Positions 7,073 through 13,738 of a stretch of 15,050 bases of DNA are shown piece after piece. The DNA lies in NCBI GenBank assembly GCA_947175375.1, contig CAMWMT010000022.1, positions 1 to 15,050 of the forward strand. Reading direction: 5' to 3'. This stretch comes from an uncultured Clostridiaceae bacterium. GTDB taxonomy: Bacteria; Bacillota; Clostridia; Lachnospirales; Lachnospiraceae. The number at the start of each line of letters is the position of its first letter. Position 1 is the stretch's first letter. Made by a program: the position numbers and the translations under genes. The notes below the pieces were generated by a model, which saw nothing but the letters and a program-made list of their open reading frames with translations, was not told where the DNA came from and searched no databases.

Positions 7073-7429
7073 TTAATCAATCACTCTTACGCCTTCTACA
7101 AAGATGTCGATCTTACCGATCTTCATACCAGTAAATGCTTCCACCTGATACCTGACGGATTCGATCAGGTTCTCGGAGACAACAGGAATATTGACTCCAT
7201 AGGCCACGATCATATGAAACGCAAGATAGATCTCATTGTCCTCAATCGCTACCTCAATGCCTCTTTTAATACTGTCTTTTTTCAACAGCTTCATCAGTCC
7301 GTCGCGCATATCCAGTGATGCCATGCCTACGATCCCACTGCAACCGATCGCAACAGAGCCCGCATAAGTGGCAATGACATCCGCATCGATGGTGATATTG
7401 CCAAGTTCCGTACTAACCTGTCCCTGCAT
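7073..7429 (-). CDS. Asp23/Gls24 family envelope-stress protein (YloU-like)
   Basis: A 118-residue protein starting MQGQVSTELGNITIDADVIA, with the Asp23/Gls24 (DUF322) core: VAIGCSGIVGMAS at about 26-38, an amphipathic stretch with IYLAFHMIVAYGVNIP at about 66-81, and a C-terminal IFVEGVRVID. Members are small cytoplasmic or membrane-associated proteins linked to cell-envelope stress. The copy beside fakA is conserved across Firmicutes but its exact job is not settled. The start at 7429 has GGGAGG upstream; the longer reading from 7477 lies in the leader. It begins a two-gene unit with fakA. A perfect TATAAT at 7499-7504 lies upstream. Confidence 0.93.
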   Translation of the reverse strand: MQGQVSTELGNITIDADVIATYAGSVAIGCSGIVGMASLDMRDGLMKLLKKDSIKRGIEVAIEDNEIYLAFHMIVAYGVNIPVVSENLIESVRYQVEAFTGMKIGKIDIFVEGVRVID

Positions 7430-7498
7430 ATGAATACCTCCCGGTTTTATTTTCTTATGAAATACTGCCGTTTTCACAAGTACATAGAATTATTAACT

Positions 7499-7504
7499 AT
7501 TATA
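7499..7504 (-). promoter_or_regulatory. -10 element for the asp23-fakA unit
   Basis: A perfect minus-strand TATAAT about 70 nt before the Asp23-type start. At 17-nt spacing the -35 position reads TTTCAT, a poor match, so activation or an alternative spacing is possible. Confidence 0.5.
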
Positions 7505-7605
7505 CCCGATATCCGGCAAAAATGAAATAAATTTTTGTTTTTTCTATTTTTCACTTTTCTGCATATAAATAGAATAAGCAATCTCTGATGTCAGGACAGC
7601 CATTT

Positions 7606-7752
7606 ATGAAAAAGACCATCGGTTTTATCCTGTTCTGGATCGGTATCGGGATATTCATCACGCTGTTTTTGCCGGAAGACAATCTGTTCCTCCGGATCTT
7701 CCTTTCCGCCATCCTGATCCTCTGCGGCTACCAGTGTTTTTCCTGCTGTTGA
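7606..7752 (+). CDS. Small two-helix membrane protein, divergent from asp23
   Basis: A 48-codon ORF, the only plausible plus-strand gene. It reads MKKTIGFILFWIGIGIFITL, then a short polar turn (PEDN), then a second hydrophobic segment LFLRIFLSAILILCGYQC, ending in CFSCC. That makes a hairpin of two membrane helices with a cysteine-rich tail. AGGA sits nine bases before the ATG at 7606. An in-frame ATG at 7588 would add six residues but lacks a ribosome site. It lies back to back with the asp23-fakA unit and converges on rpmB. Base composition and the clean alternation of hydrophobic and polar stretches suggest a real gene. Function unknown, with no recognised family. Confidence 0.6.
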   Translation: MKKTIGFILFWIGIGIFITLFLPEDNLFLRIFLSAILILCGYQCFSCC

Positions 7753-7835
7753 TACCGGCTCCTTAGCACACCTTCATAAAAATGACATGCAATCATCAAA
7801 CCTGCTATCACAAGGTTCAATATCCGCAGGAATAA

Positions 7836-7866
7836 AGAAAAAGGGCTGTCACATCGACAACCCCCT
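7836..7866 (-). terminator. Rho-independent terminator of rpmB
   Basis: Minus-strand GGGTTGTC-GATGT-GACAGCCC followed by TTTTTC, with one G-U pair in the stem. It lies 28 nt past the rpmB stop. No T-tract exists on the plus side, so it should act on rpmB only. Confidence 0.8.
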
Positions 7867-7893
7867 CATGCAATCCTGTCAAATGACAACCGG

Positions 7894-8079
7894 TTAAGCT
7901 CTTTCCACTTTACCGGACTTTAAGCAAGAAGTGCATACATACATTTTCTTTGCTCCGCCGTTTACTTTCACTTTCACGGACTTCACATTGGATCTCCACA
8001 TTTTGCTGGATTTTCTATTGGAATGACTCACATTGTTTCCAAAGTGAACACTCTTATCACAAATTGCACATTTCGCCAT
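7894..8079 (-). CDS. rpmB: 50S ribosomal protein L28
   Basis: A 61-residue L28, starting MAKCAICDKSVHFGNNVSHS. It is a protein of the large ribosomal subunit. Two CxxC pairs (CAIC at 4-7 and CTSC near residue 51) make this the zinc-binding form. Two ATGs are adjacent (8082 and 8079). I take the second because GGGAGG is then seven bases away and the family begins MAKC. It has its own strong promoter and terminator, so it is probably a single-gene unit inside a conserved neighbourhood (sda genes before it, asp23-fakA-recG after it). Confidence 0.97.
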   Translation of the reverse strand: MAKCAICDKSVHFGNNVSHSNRKSSKMWRSNVKSVKVKVNGGAKKMYVCTSCLKSGKVERA

Positions 8080-8131
8080 CATTGCACCTCCCTTAGGCTT
8101 ATTTGAGCCCTACGGACTCACAACTTCTGTT

Positions 8132-8160
8132 ATTCTACCAGAATTTTTCAGGATTTGCAA
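8132..8160 (-). promoter_or_regulatory. SigA promoter of rpmB
   Basis: Minus-strand TTGCAA (8155-8160), 17-nt spacer, TAGAAT (8132-8137), with an extended TGG just before the -10. A 6-bp hairpin, GAGTCC-GTA-GGGCTC, lies in the leader at 8105-8119, before the ribosome site. Confidence 0.75.
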
Positions 8161-8204
8161 GCAAAATTTTACTTTTTTTGATTTTATATCTTCGGAATTT
8201 TCCA

Positions 8205-9083
8205 TCAGTTTTCCCCGAATACCTGCTTCTTCATCCGAAGCCCTGTGGGAGTCGTTGCAAGGCCCGCCTGCGACGTCTCTTTCAGAGAACATGGAAGCAT
8301 ATCTCCCACCTGCCGCATGGCCAGCACGCATTCATCCACCGGGATCTTGCTCTCCACTCCTGCCAGTGCCATCTCCGCAGAAGTAAACGCAATGGCAATT
8401 CCGGACACATTCCGCTTGATGCAAGGGATCTCAACAAGCCCTGCCACTGGATCACATACCAGTCCCAACTGGTTCTTGATCGCTATGGCACAGGCATGTG
8501 CCGCCTGCGTCGGCGTCCCTCCTGCCAGCTCTACCAGTGCTGCCGCAGCCATGGCAGAAGCAGAACCACACTCCGCCTGGCATCCGCCCTGAGCGCCTGC
8601 GATAGAAGCATTTTTTGCGATCACCATTCCTATGGCACCCGCTGTAAAGAGTGCCATCACTGCCGCATGTTCATCACAACGCCCTTCTTCCAGCATGGAG
8701 ACCACCGTACCCGGAAGGATCCCGCAGGAGCCGGCCGTCGGCGATGCCACGATCCTGCCCATGGCCGCATTGTACTCCGATACCGCCACAGCACGCGCCA
8801 TGGCATGGTTCATAAATGTCCCCGTGATACCACCGGATGCGGCATAGGTCTCTATTTTGGCTGCGTCTCCTCCGGTCAGCCCGGATGTGGAGCGAAGATC
8901 CGGATTCTTTCCTTCACGCACTGCCTCCTGCATCACATGCAGGCTGTTCTCCATCCTCTTATACAGCGTTTCCTCAGACACCTCCATCTGCTCCACCTGA
9001 TCGGACAATACCAGGGCAGATATGGTGGTCTGTTGTTGTTCTGCGGCTTCACAGATCGCCGCAATCGAATCGTATTCCAGCAT
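8205..9083 (-). CDS. sdaAA: L-serine dehydratase, iron-sulfur-dependent, alpha subunit
   Basis: A 292-residue alpha subunit of the two-subunit Firmicute L-serine dehydratase, which converts L-serine to pyruvate and ammonia in the cytoplasm using a [4Fe-4S] cluster. Cys168 (AQGGCQAECG), Cys210 (LVCDPVAG) and Cys221 (IPCIKRN) have the 42- and 11-residue spacing of the three cluster-ligand cysteines known in the single-chain enzymes. The active-site stretches STSGLTGGD at 65-73 and ASPTAGSCGILPG at 113-125 are present. AAAGGAG lies upstream of the ATG. It follows the beta-subunit gene by 22 nt and ends the serine operon. No clear terminator separates it from rpmB, which has its own promoter. Confidence 0.96.
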   Translation of the reverse strand: MLEYDSIAAICEAAEQQQTTISALVLSDQVEQMEVSEETLYKRMENSLHVMQEAVREGKNPDLRSTSGLTGGDAAKIETYAASGGITGTFMNHAMARAVAVSEYNAAMGRIVASPTAGSCGILPGTVVSMLEEGRCDEHAAVMALFTAGAIGMVIAKNASIAGAQGGCQAECGSASAMAAAALVELAGGTPTQAAHACAIAIKNQLGLVCDPVAGLVEIPCIKRNVSGIAIAFTSAEMALAGVESKIPVDECVLAMRQVGDMLPCSLKETSQAGLATTPTGLRMKKQVFGEN

Positions 9084-9105
9084 ACAAACTGCTCCTTTCC
9101 TGTTC

Positions 9106-9765
9106 TTAGATCGCGCGGATTAGCACGACGTTGATGATATTCGGCAGGATACGCAAACTCTGGATGAGACTCTCTTCCACATCTCCATCCACTTCTATGG
9201 TCATGACCGCTTCTCCGCCCTTTCTGGGACGGGTCAGGCGGAAGTTGCCGATGTTGGTTCCCGAATAAGCCATAAAATTCGTAACCGCTGCGATGGTGCC
9301 CGGCTTATCATAATGCAGTACCATCAGCGTATTGTATTGTCCGGTAAAGGACACTTCCATACCGTTGATCTCCGTGACCAGGATATTGCCCCCTCCGATA
9401 CTCGCTCCCTGCACCACGCATTCCGCGCCGTTTTCACCTTTTAGATGAATTCTGGCGGTATTGGGATGCGCTCCCGGGATATCCTCTGCCGTAAATGAAT
9501 ATGCAAGCCCTTCCTCACCGGCAAGCACCAGGGAACGGCGGATCCGTTCATCATCCGAATGCATGCCCATGATGCCTGCGATCAGCGCTTTGTCCGTACC
9601 GTGTCCCCGGTAGGTCTGTGCAAAAGATCCCGACAGACGGATCTCTGCCTTCACCGCCCGTTCTCCAAGGATCTTCCATGCCACTCTTCCCAGCCGCACA
9701 GCGCCTGCGGTATGGGAACTGGAAGGCCCGATCATCACGGGACCTATAATATCAAATACATTCAT
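9106..9765 (-). CDS. sdaAB: L-serine dehydratase, iron-sulfur-dependent, beta subunit
   Basis: A 219-residue beta subunit. It begins MNVFDIIGPVMIGPSSSHTA, the diagnostic serine-binding start of the family (IGPSSSHTAGAVRLG), and ends in an ACT domain (about 148-219) that reads VLHYDKPGTIAAVTNF and then ANIGNF-like IGNFRLTR. The ACT domain is thought to sense serine and regulate the enzyme. It pairs with the alpha subunit encoded 22 nt downstream. The transporter gene lies 18 nt upstream. GAGG precedes the ATG. The length matches the Bacillus-type enzyme. Confidence 0.96.
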   Translation of the reverse strand: MNVFDIIGPVMIGPSSSHTAGAVRLGRVAWKILGERAVKAEIRLSGSFAQTYRGHGTDKALIAGIMGMHSDDERIRRSLVLAGEEGLAYSFTAEDIPGAHPNTARIHLKGENGAECVVQGASIGGGNILVTEINGMEVSFTGQYNTLMVLHYDKPGTIAAVTNFMAYSGTNIGNFRLTRPRKGGEAVMTIEVDGDVEESLIQSLRILPNIINVVLIRAI

Positions 9766-9783
9766 ATAACTGTCCTCTGTCTC

Positions 9784-10983
9784 TTACTTTTTAATCCATT
9801 TTTCATAGATCGTGTTTACAATAACGCCGATCGCATTGTCTCCGGATACATTACATGCGGTTCCGAAAGAATCCTGTGTGATGTACAATGCGACCATGAT
9901 CGCACAGATCGGTCCATCCGGATTGCCTGCTTCTGCGCCAAAGATCATATACAAAAACGGCAGCGCAGTCATAATGGAGCCGCCCGGTGCACCGGGAGAA
10001 GCGACCATAGCGATTCCCAGTGTCATGATAAAGGGAACCACGGTCATAAGACTGATCGGAAGCTGGTTCATCAGACAGACTGCCGTAGCGCAGGCTGTGA
10101 TCGTGATCATGGAACCTGCCATATGAATATTGGCACACAACGGCACTACGAAATTGCGGATCTGTTCGGATACACCGTCATTTGCCGCACACTGCAGGTT
10201 GACCGGAATCGTTGCTGCCGAAGACTGGGTTCCCAGTGCCGTAGTATAACCGGGGATCTGGTTCTTAATCAGTGTAACCGGATTCTTCTTACTGATCGTT
10301 CCGGCAATGGTAAACTGAATCGCAATGCAGATCAGATGCATGATGATTACTACAAGGAACACCTTCCACAGAATACTTAAGATCGCAAAGGTCTTGCCGG
10401 ACTTCGTCATATCGGTAAAAGTACCACAGATATAGAGCGGCAGCAGCGGAATAATGACCGTGTGGAGCACCTTATCAATGACACCCGAGAAATCCTTCAT
10501 ACCGTTGTACAGGCTGTTCCCGATCTCCTTCCCACGCATGGTAGACAGACAGAGACCCAGTACAAAGGCAAGCGCTACAGCCGACAGGGTGTCCAGAAGC
10601 GGCTGAAGCTGGATGCTGAAATAAGCACTCAGAGAATTATCTGCCGTCGCTGCGATCTGCTCCATTGCCTGCTCGCTCATAAAGCTCGGAAACAGACCGC
10701 TGGCCACCAGATAAGAACAGGTGCCCGCGATCAATGTAGAGCCATAAGCTAGACAGACCGTGATCAGAAGCAGTTTTCCGGCGCCTTGGCTTAAGTCTGC
10801 GATTCCCATCGTCACATAGGCGACGATCATTAGCGGAATCACGAATTTCAAAAAGGTACTGAACAGACTGGACGCAGTAACGATCACCCGGCAGATGCTC
10901 TCCGGCAGGAACTGCCCGAATACGATACCAAGGATGATCGCAATGATGAGTTTTGGCACAAGGCCCAGTTTTTTCTTTTCCAT
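9784..10983 (-). CDS. sstT: SstT-like Na+/serine-threonine (dicarboxylate/amino acid) symporter
   Basis: A 399-residue polytopic transporter of the DAACS (glutamate transporter-like) family, with about eight membrane helices. The first are LVPKLIIAIILGIVFGQFLP and a helix centred on FLKFVIPLMIVAYVTMG. The re-entrant loop signatures are SSAATIPVN and PGAPGGSIM, and the substrate helix carries NIHMAGSM. Serine/threonine as substrate is inferred from the SstT-like motifs and from the directly following serine dehydratase genes. The start at 10983 (MEKKKLGLVP) has GGAGAG seven bases upstream. The ATG pair at 11001/10998 lacks a well-placed ribosome site. It is the first gene of the operon sstT-sdaAB-sdaAA. 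Confidence 0.88.
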   Translation of the reverse strand: MEKKKLGLVPKLIIAIILGIVFGQFLPESICRVIVTASSLFSTFLKFVIPLMIVAYVTMGIADLSQGAGKLLLITVCLAYGSTLIAGTCSYLVASGLFPSFMSEQAMEQIAATADNSLSAYFSIQLQPLLDTLSAVALAFVLGLCLSTMRGKEIGNSLYNGMKDFSGVIDKVLHTVIIPLLPLYICGTFTDMTKSGKTFAILSILWKVFLVVIIMHLICIAIQFTIAGTISKKNPVTLIKNQIPGYTTALGTQSSAATIPVNLQCAANDGVSEQIRNFVVPLCANIHMAGSMITITACATAVCLMNQLPISLMTVVPFIMTLGIAMVASPGAPGGSIMTALPFLYMIFGAEAGNPDGPICAIMVALYITQDSFGTACNVSGDNAIGVIVNTIYEKWIKK

Positions 10984-11100
10984 CGTATTTCTCTCCATCA
11001 TTCTTTTTCAGCATTCTCCCTCCATCTCCTGCATACCCTTTGGCGCCATATAGAGTCCGCAAAAGTCCGTCTGAAACGGAACAATGTCCGTCACGCAAAG

Positions 11101-11143
11101 AAAAAATGCCGTAAATGTATTTGTGTCAAACACACTTACAGCA
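11101..11143 (-). terminator. Stem-loop terminator after gerW, overlapping the sstT promoter
   Basis: Minus-strand arms at 11127-11143 and 11107-11123 form a 17-bp stem (three G-U pairs) with a three-base loop (ACA), followed by TTTTTT. It lies about 100 nt past the gerW stop. Its upstream arm overlaps the -10 of the promoter for sstT, so transcripts started there would lack most of that arm. Confidence 0.7.
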
Positions 11144-11168
11144 TATCGTCTTTTGACGAAAAAAGCAA
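11140..11168 (-). promoter_or_regulatory. SigA-type promoter of the serine operon
   Basis: Minus-strand TTGCTT (11163-11168), 17-nt spacer, TATGCT (11140-11145). The spacer contains TCGTC-AAAA-GACGA, a 14-nt inverted repeat at 11146-11159 that could be a repressor site. Predicted start near 11133, giving a leader of about 150 nt. The leader has competing TCCGT/ACGGA pairings, with no riboswitch recognised. Confidence 0.55.
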
Positions 11169-11243
11169 GCCTTTGTCATAAATTTACAAAAATTTTTTTA
11201 AAAAAGACCTGCTTTTAGCAAAAATATTCAATTAAAACAGATA

Positions 11244-11645
11244 TTACGAATTCAGTATCTCGTCTACCGCCCGATCCACATCCGGATCAGAATGGTCCTT
11301 TGATTTTCCGGACGTAAACTTATTGATCACATCTGGTACCATATCCAGGATCTTGGTCACTGCATCCTGATTCTTTACATTGACCAGACGAATATTCCCG
11401 TCTTTGATCACCAGCACCGCACTTGGTGAAATCTTACCGCCCAGTCCGCCTGCACCCTTGTTCTTGTTGTCGCCGGAGCCGGCTCCAGCTCCCACTCCGA
11501 AGAATACATCCACAAGCGGAAGGATGATCGTATCCCCTACCGTGATTGCATCTCCCACCACCGTCTTGCTGGAAATAAAATGATCCATTCCCTGAAACAG
11601 TGAAGAAACGGTTGACTCAAAACTGTTATTATTCTTTTCGCTCAT
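11244..11645 (-). CDS. gerW: GerW/YtfJ family sporulation protein
   Basis: A 133-residue protein with the YtfJ pattern: N-terminal helix with SLFQGMDHFISSKTVVGDAI at about 16-35, then VGDTIILPLVDVFFGVGAGA at about 36-55, a Gly/Lys-rich stretch (GAGGLGGKISPSAVLVI at about 65-81) and a charged Asp-rich tail. The family is widespread in spore formers. The Bacillus member is a forespore protein needed for normal germination. AGGAGG lies six bases before the ATG. It is the last gene of a three-gene unit, 9 nt after the DUF2953 gene, the same pairing as ytfI-ytfJ in Bacillus, and a strong stem-loop terminator follows. Expression during sporulation is expected from the family but is not shown by this sequence. 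Confidence 0.92.
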   Translation of the reverse strand: MSEKNNNSFESTVSSLFQGMDHFISSKTVVGDAITVGDTIILPLVDVFFGVGAGAGSGDNKNKGAGGLGGKISPSAVLVIKDGNIRLVNVKNQDAVTKILDMVPDVINKFTSGKSKDHSDPDVDRAVDEILNS

Positions 11646-11654
11646 AAGAACCTC

Positions 11655-12638
11655 CTATATTTCCCGCCAATGCCGATACATATGACGAATATCCTTATTC
11701 CTGTAAAACTTCCAGAGTACACGGACAAATGTACAGAAGCGTACTTTTCCTGTTATCCGGATCTCACCTTCCAGAATCTCTCGGTCAAAATCCGGCACGA
11801 TCTTGAGCTTCTCCTGATACCATGCACACAGCATACCTGCAACACCCATGCAGATCCCCGTATTTGCCGGATCTGAAAATCCAAATGTGATCGTTCCTCT
11901 GATCTTCTTCGGCCTCAGCTTCTTCCACAGATACCATACTTCTTTAAGGACAGCTCCTCTGGCACGTACGTGTTCCTCCAGATTCCAGAAATCCAGAAAA
12001 TCATCTTTTCGTTTCAGAAGCTTACGGACCATATCCCCGAATTCTGTGATCTTTTTCCGGATCTGTTTTATTTTATCACAAATCCTGCGATATGCATAGC
12101 CGGCCTTTTGAAAAATGTTCCTCTCTGATCTATCATCCAACGCCTCGCCTGTCAGACTTTCCGGCATGTCCCCCAGAGATTTTTTCTCCGGACTCTCCGG
12201 TGCTTCTTCCGGCGGTCTTTCCATGGGCGATGTCCAGCCTTCGCCGCCAATCTCTCCTGTATCCGGCTCCGGTTTTGTCGGGCTCACCGATGCTTCAGGT
12301 CTCCGGCGTGACAAGAGCTTATTCACCCACCTTCGGAATCGTTTCAGCCTTTTCCATCTTGCTTCCTTTCCCTTATTCTGCCACAGGGAATATCCAAAAA
12401 GCCTTATCTGTAATACCGGCTCCCAGCCGTCACGACCATCCAGCAGAAATCTAACCGTCATGACCCGGAAAAGCCACGATGCAATGGCTGACACCCGGAT
12501 ATCCTCCTGTTTTCTCACTTCAATTCGATAAGAAACCGCCACAAAGAGAACAGCATACAGAATCAGCAGAAGGAGCCCAACAGCTACAAGAAAAATGATT
12601 CCCAGTATTTTTAAAATTAATAATATGACATGCAGCAT
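11655..12638 (-). CDS. DUF2953 membrane protein (YtfI-like)
   Basis: A 327-residue protein anchored by one long N-terminal hydrophobic segment (about 3-35, LLILKILGIIFLVAVGLLLL), followed by the DUF2953 domain: VSYRIEVR and WLFRVMTVRFLLDGR early, then LRPKKIRGTITFGFSDPANT at about 241-260 and DFDREILEGEIRITGKVR at about 282-299. A low-complexity Pro/Glu/Ser region at about 113-170 splits the two conserved parts. The family is of unknown function and consistently sits next to ytfJ/gerW in spore formers, so a forespore-envelope role is inferred. The stop of the small gene upstream lies 11 nt before its start, and GGAGG overlaps that stop. Confidence 0.85.
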   Translation of the reverse strand: MLHVILLILKILGIIFLVAVGLLLLILYAVLFVAVSYRIEVRKQEDIRVSAIASWLFRVMTVRFLLDGRDGWEPVLQIRLFGYSLWQNKGKEARWKRLKRFRRWVNKLLSRRRPEASVSPTKPEPDTGEIGGEGWTSPMERPPEEAPESPEKKSLGDMPESLTGEALDDRSERNIFQKAGYAYRRICDKIKQIRKKITEFGDMVRKLLKRKDDFLDFWNLEEHVRARGAVLKEVWYLWKKLRPKKIRGTITFGFSDPANTGICMGVAGMLCAWYQEKLKIVPDFDREILEGEIRITGKVRFCTFVRVLWKFYRNKDIRHMYRHWREI

Positions 12639-12649
12639 ATGGACTCTCT

Positions 12650-12979
12650 TTAATCCTCCACAAAATCCTCGGTTCGAAAATAAGACCGGATATCAAATCC
12701 TCCTGATTCCTGATACAGTTCCCACAGAATCTGCTCCGCCAGTCTTAGAGCCTCCATCCTGCCCTGAGCCACACCGATGATGTCCATACACTGAGCTTCC
12801 AGAAACAGCGGAGACTTAAGCATTCCGTTATGAAAGATATCCAGAAGATTTCCCGGAACAGAAGCCAGAGTGATATAGTATACTCCTGTCATCCATTGTC
12901 CGTCAGATGTTTTTTTCCTGATCTTTTCAATATTCTCCCCTGCATTCGGTCCCGTATACAGTTCCCGATACCATCTCAT
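12650..12979 (-). CDS. Conserved-looking hypothetical protein upstream of ytfI-gerW
   Basis: A 109-residue protein, not recognised. It begins MRWYRELYTGPNAGENIEKI. It has no membrane segment or signal peptide. The middle holds GVYYITLASVPGNLLDIFHN at about 32-51, and the C-terminal half is a likely long helix (GRMEALRLAEQILWELYQES at about 73-92), ending acidic (RTEDFVED). GCAGGA precedes the ATG. It leads the three-gene unit with the DUF2953 and GerW genes, so a spore-linked role is possible by position only. Only about 20 nt separate it from the large terminator of the Nudix gene, leaving little room for a conventional promoter. Confidence 0.7.
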   Translation of the reverse strand: MRWYRELYTGPNAGENIEKIRKKTSDGQWMTGVYYITLASVPGNLLDIFHNGMLKSPLFLEAQCMDIIGVAQGRMEALRLAEQILWELYQESGGFDIRSYFRTEDFVED

Positions 12980-12999
12980 CTCTCATCCTGCCTCTTTTT

Positions 13000-13088
13000 A
13001 AAAAGGGGTTGTCAGAAAATGCAATCCCGACTGTATGATAAGCAGTGCTGCTTATCATACAGCCGGGGCTGAGTTTCCCGACAGCCCC
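13000..13088 (-). terminator. Compound terminator of the Nudix gene with nested perfect hairpin
   Basis: Minus-strand outer stem GGGGCTGTC (13080-13088) with GACAACCCC (13005-13013), followed by TTTTT (13000-13004). Nested inside is a perfect 15-bp palindrome, CTGTATGATAAGCAG / CTGCTTATCATACAG (13031-13045 and 13048-13062), with partial pairing between the two stems. It lies 4 nt past the Nudix stop. Confidence 0.8.
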
Positions 13089-13092
13089 CTTC

Positions 13093-13554
13093 TTATTCCC
13101 AGCCCTGCTGTTTGCGATTTCCCCAGAGATTACTTTTCTTCAATTCGATATATACATTATACGCTCTTTCCAGAATCTGTTTCTCATTCGGAAATTTTAA
13201 TAAATGATATGCCTCGTGAAATTTGTAATATCCGGAGTCCATAAAATATTCTTCACGCTGTGGTTTGCTGTAATAACTGTCCGATGTCATCAAGTACCAG
13301 TACACATCCTTCTCCACTACATCCTCCGGAACAGTGAATGTATATTGACTCTTTCCAACATATTTTACAATTCTCGCATTCACTCCTGTTTCTTCCCGGA
13401 CTTCCCGGACTGCTGTATCAGGATGTTCTTCTCCTGGTTCTACCGTTCCCTTCGGCAGCACCCAGCCTTCGTATTTATTCTTATAGTTCTTATACAAAAG
13501 CAGGATCTTACCACGAAATATTACCACACCGCCACAGCTCGTTGCTTCTATCAC
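13093..13554 (-). CDS. Nudix hydrolase
   Basis: A 153-residue Nudix protein that hydrolyses a nucleoside diphosphate linked to another group; the substrate is not predictable. The Nudix box is complete, starting GTVEPGEEH and continuing through AVREVREETGV at about 43-65, with the RExxEExG catalytic core. The domain begins right after the start with ATSCGGVVIFRGKILLLY. The start is taken as GTG at 13554, because AGGAGG lies seven bases upstream and the promoter sits just before that. An in-frame ATG at 13737 would add 61 residues, but that stretch holds the upstream gene's terminator and this gene's promoter. It is a single-gene unit with promoter, palindromic operator-like site and large terminator. 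Confidence 0.92.
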   Translation of the reverse strand: MIEATSCGGVVIFRGKILLLYKNYKNKYEGWVLPKGTVEPGEEHPDTAVREVREETGVNARIVKYVGKSQYTFTVPEDVVEKDVYWYLMTSDSYYSKPQREEYFMDSGYYKFHEAYHLLKFPNEKQILERAYNVYIELKKSNLWGNRKQQGWE

Positions 13555-13584
13555 TGCAATTCCTCCTGTCGATTGGTGTGTCTC

Positions 13585-13605
13585 ATAGACTAAAATATAG
13601 TCTAT
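13585..13605. promoter_or_regulatory. Operator-like palindrome over the Nudix promoter
   Basis: ATAGACTA-AAATA-TAGTCTAT, a perfect inverted repeat with 8-bp arms and a 5-bp centre. It covers the -10 and probable start site of the Nudix gene. The layout fits a dimeric repressor site, or a 5' end hairpin in the transcript. Confidence 0.5.
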
Positions 13606-13627
13606 CACCTTTTTGGACAATTGGCAA
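13592..13627 (-). promoter_or_regulatory. SigA-type promoter(s) of the Nudix gene
   Basis: Two overlapping minus-strand fits, each with a 17-nt spacer: TTGCCA (13622-13627) with TAGACT (13599-13604), and TTGTCC (13615-13620) with TATTTT (13592-13597). Either gives a leader of some 30-45 nt before the GTG start. Confidence 0.55.
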
Positions 13628-13665
13628 GGCTGGGTTGCGTGAAAATCTTCACAAAACCGAAATCC

Positions 13666-13723
13666 AAAAATATCCCTTCCGGGATCTGCGGCTGTTGCCT
13701 TTGTGCAAATCCTGAAAGGGATA
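13666..13723 (-). terminator. Rho-independent terminator of the lipoprotein gene
   Basis: Minus-strand 19-bp stem, 13705-13723 with 13671-13689 (TATCCCTTTCAGGATTTGC side, three wobble or mismatch positions), 15-nt loop, then TTTTT at 13666-13670. It begins 15 nt past the lipoprotein stop. Confidence 0.85.
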
Positions 13724-13738
13724 TACTGATTCGTCATT

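Noticed and set aside
8103..9134. Plus-strand open frame of 343 codons
   Set aside because: Antisense shadow of sdaAA, whose cluster cysteines are clear on the minus strand.
9559..10380. Plus-strand open frame of 273 codons
   Set aside because: Antisense across the sdaAB/sstT boundary; no domain.
10637..11098. Minus-strand frame of 153 codons upstream of and into sstT
   Set aside because: Different frame from the transporter, largely overlapping it, Arg/Gly/Asp-rich and without conserved features; the region before sstT is leader.
10984..11133. Riboswitch in the serine operon leader
   Set aside because: Competing TCCGT/ACGGA pairings exist, but no known riboswitch core is recognisable and the pairings are only five bases long.
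13555..13737. 61-residue N-terminal extension of the Nudix protein
   Set aside because: The stretch contains the lipoprotein gene's terminator and the Nudix promoter, and the GTG at 13554 has an ideal ribosome site.
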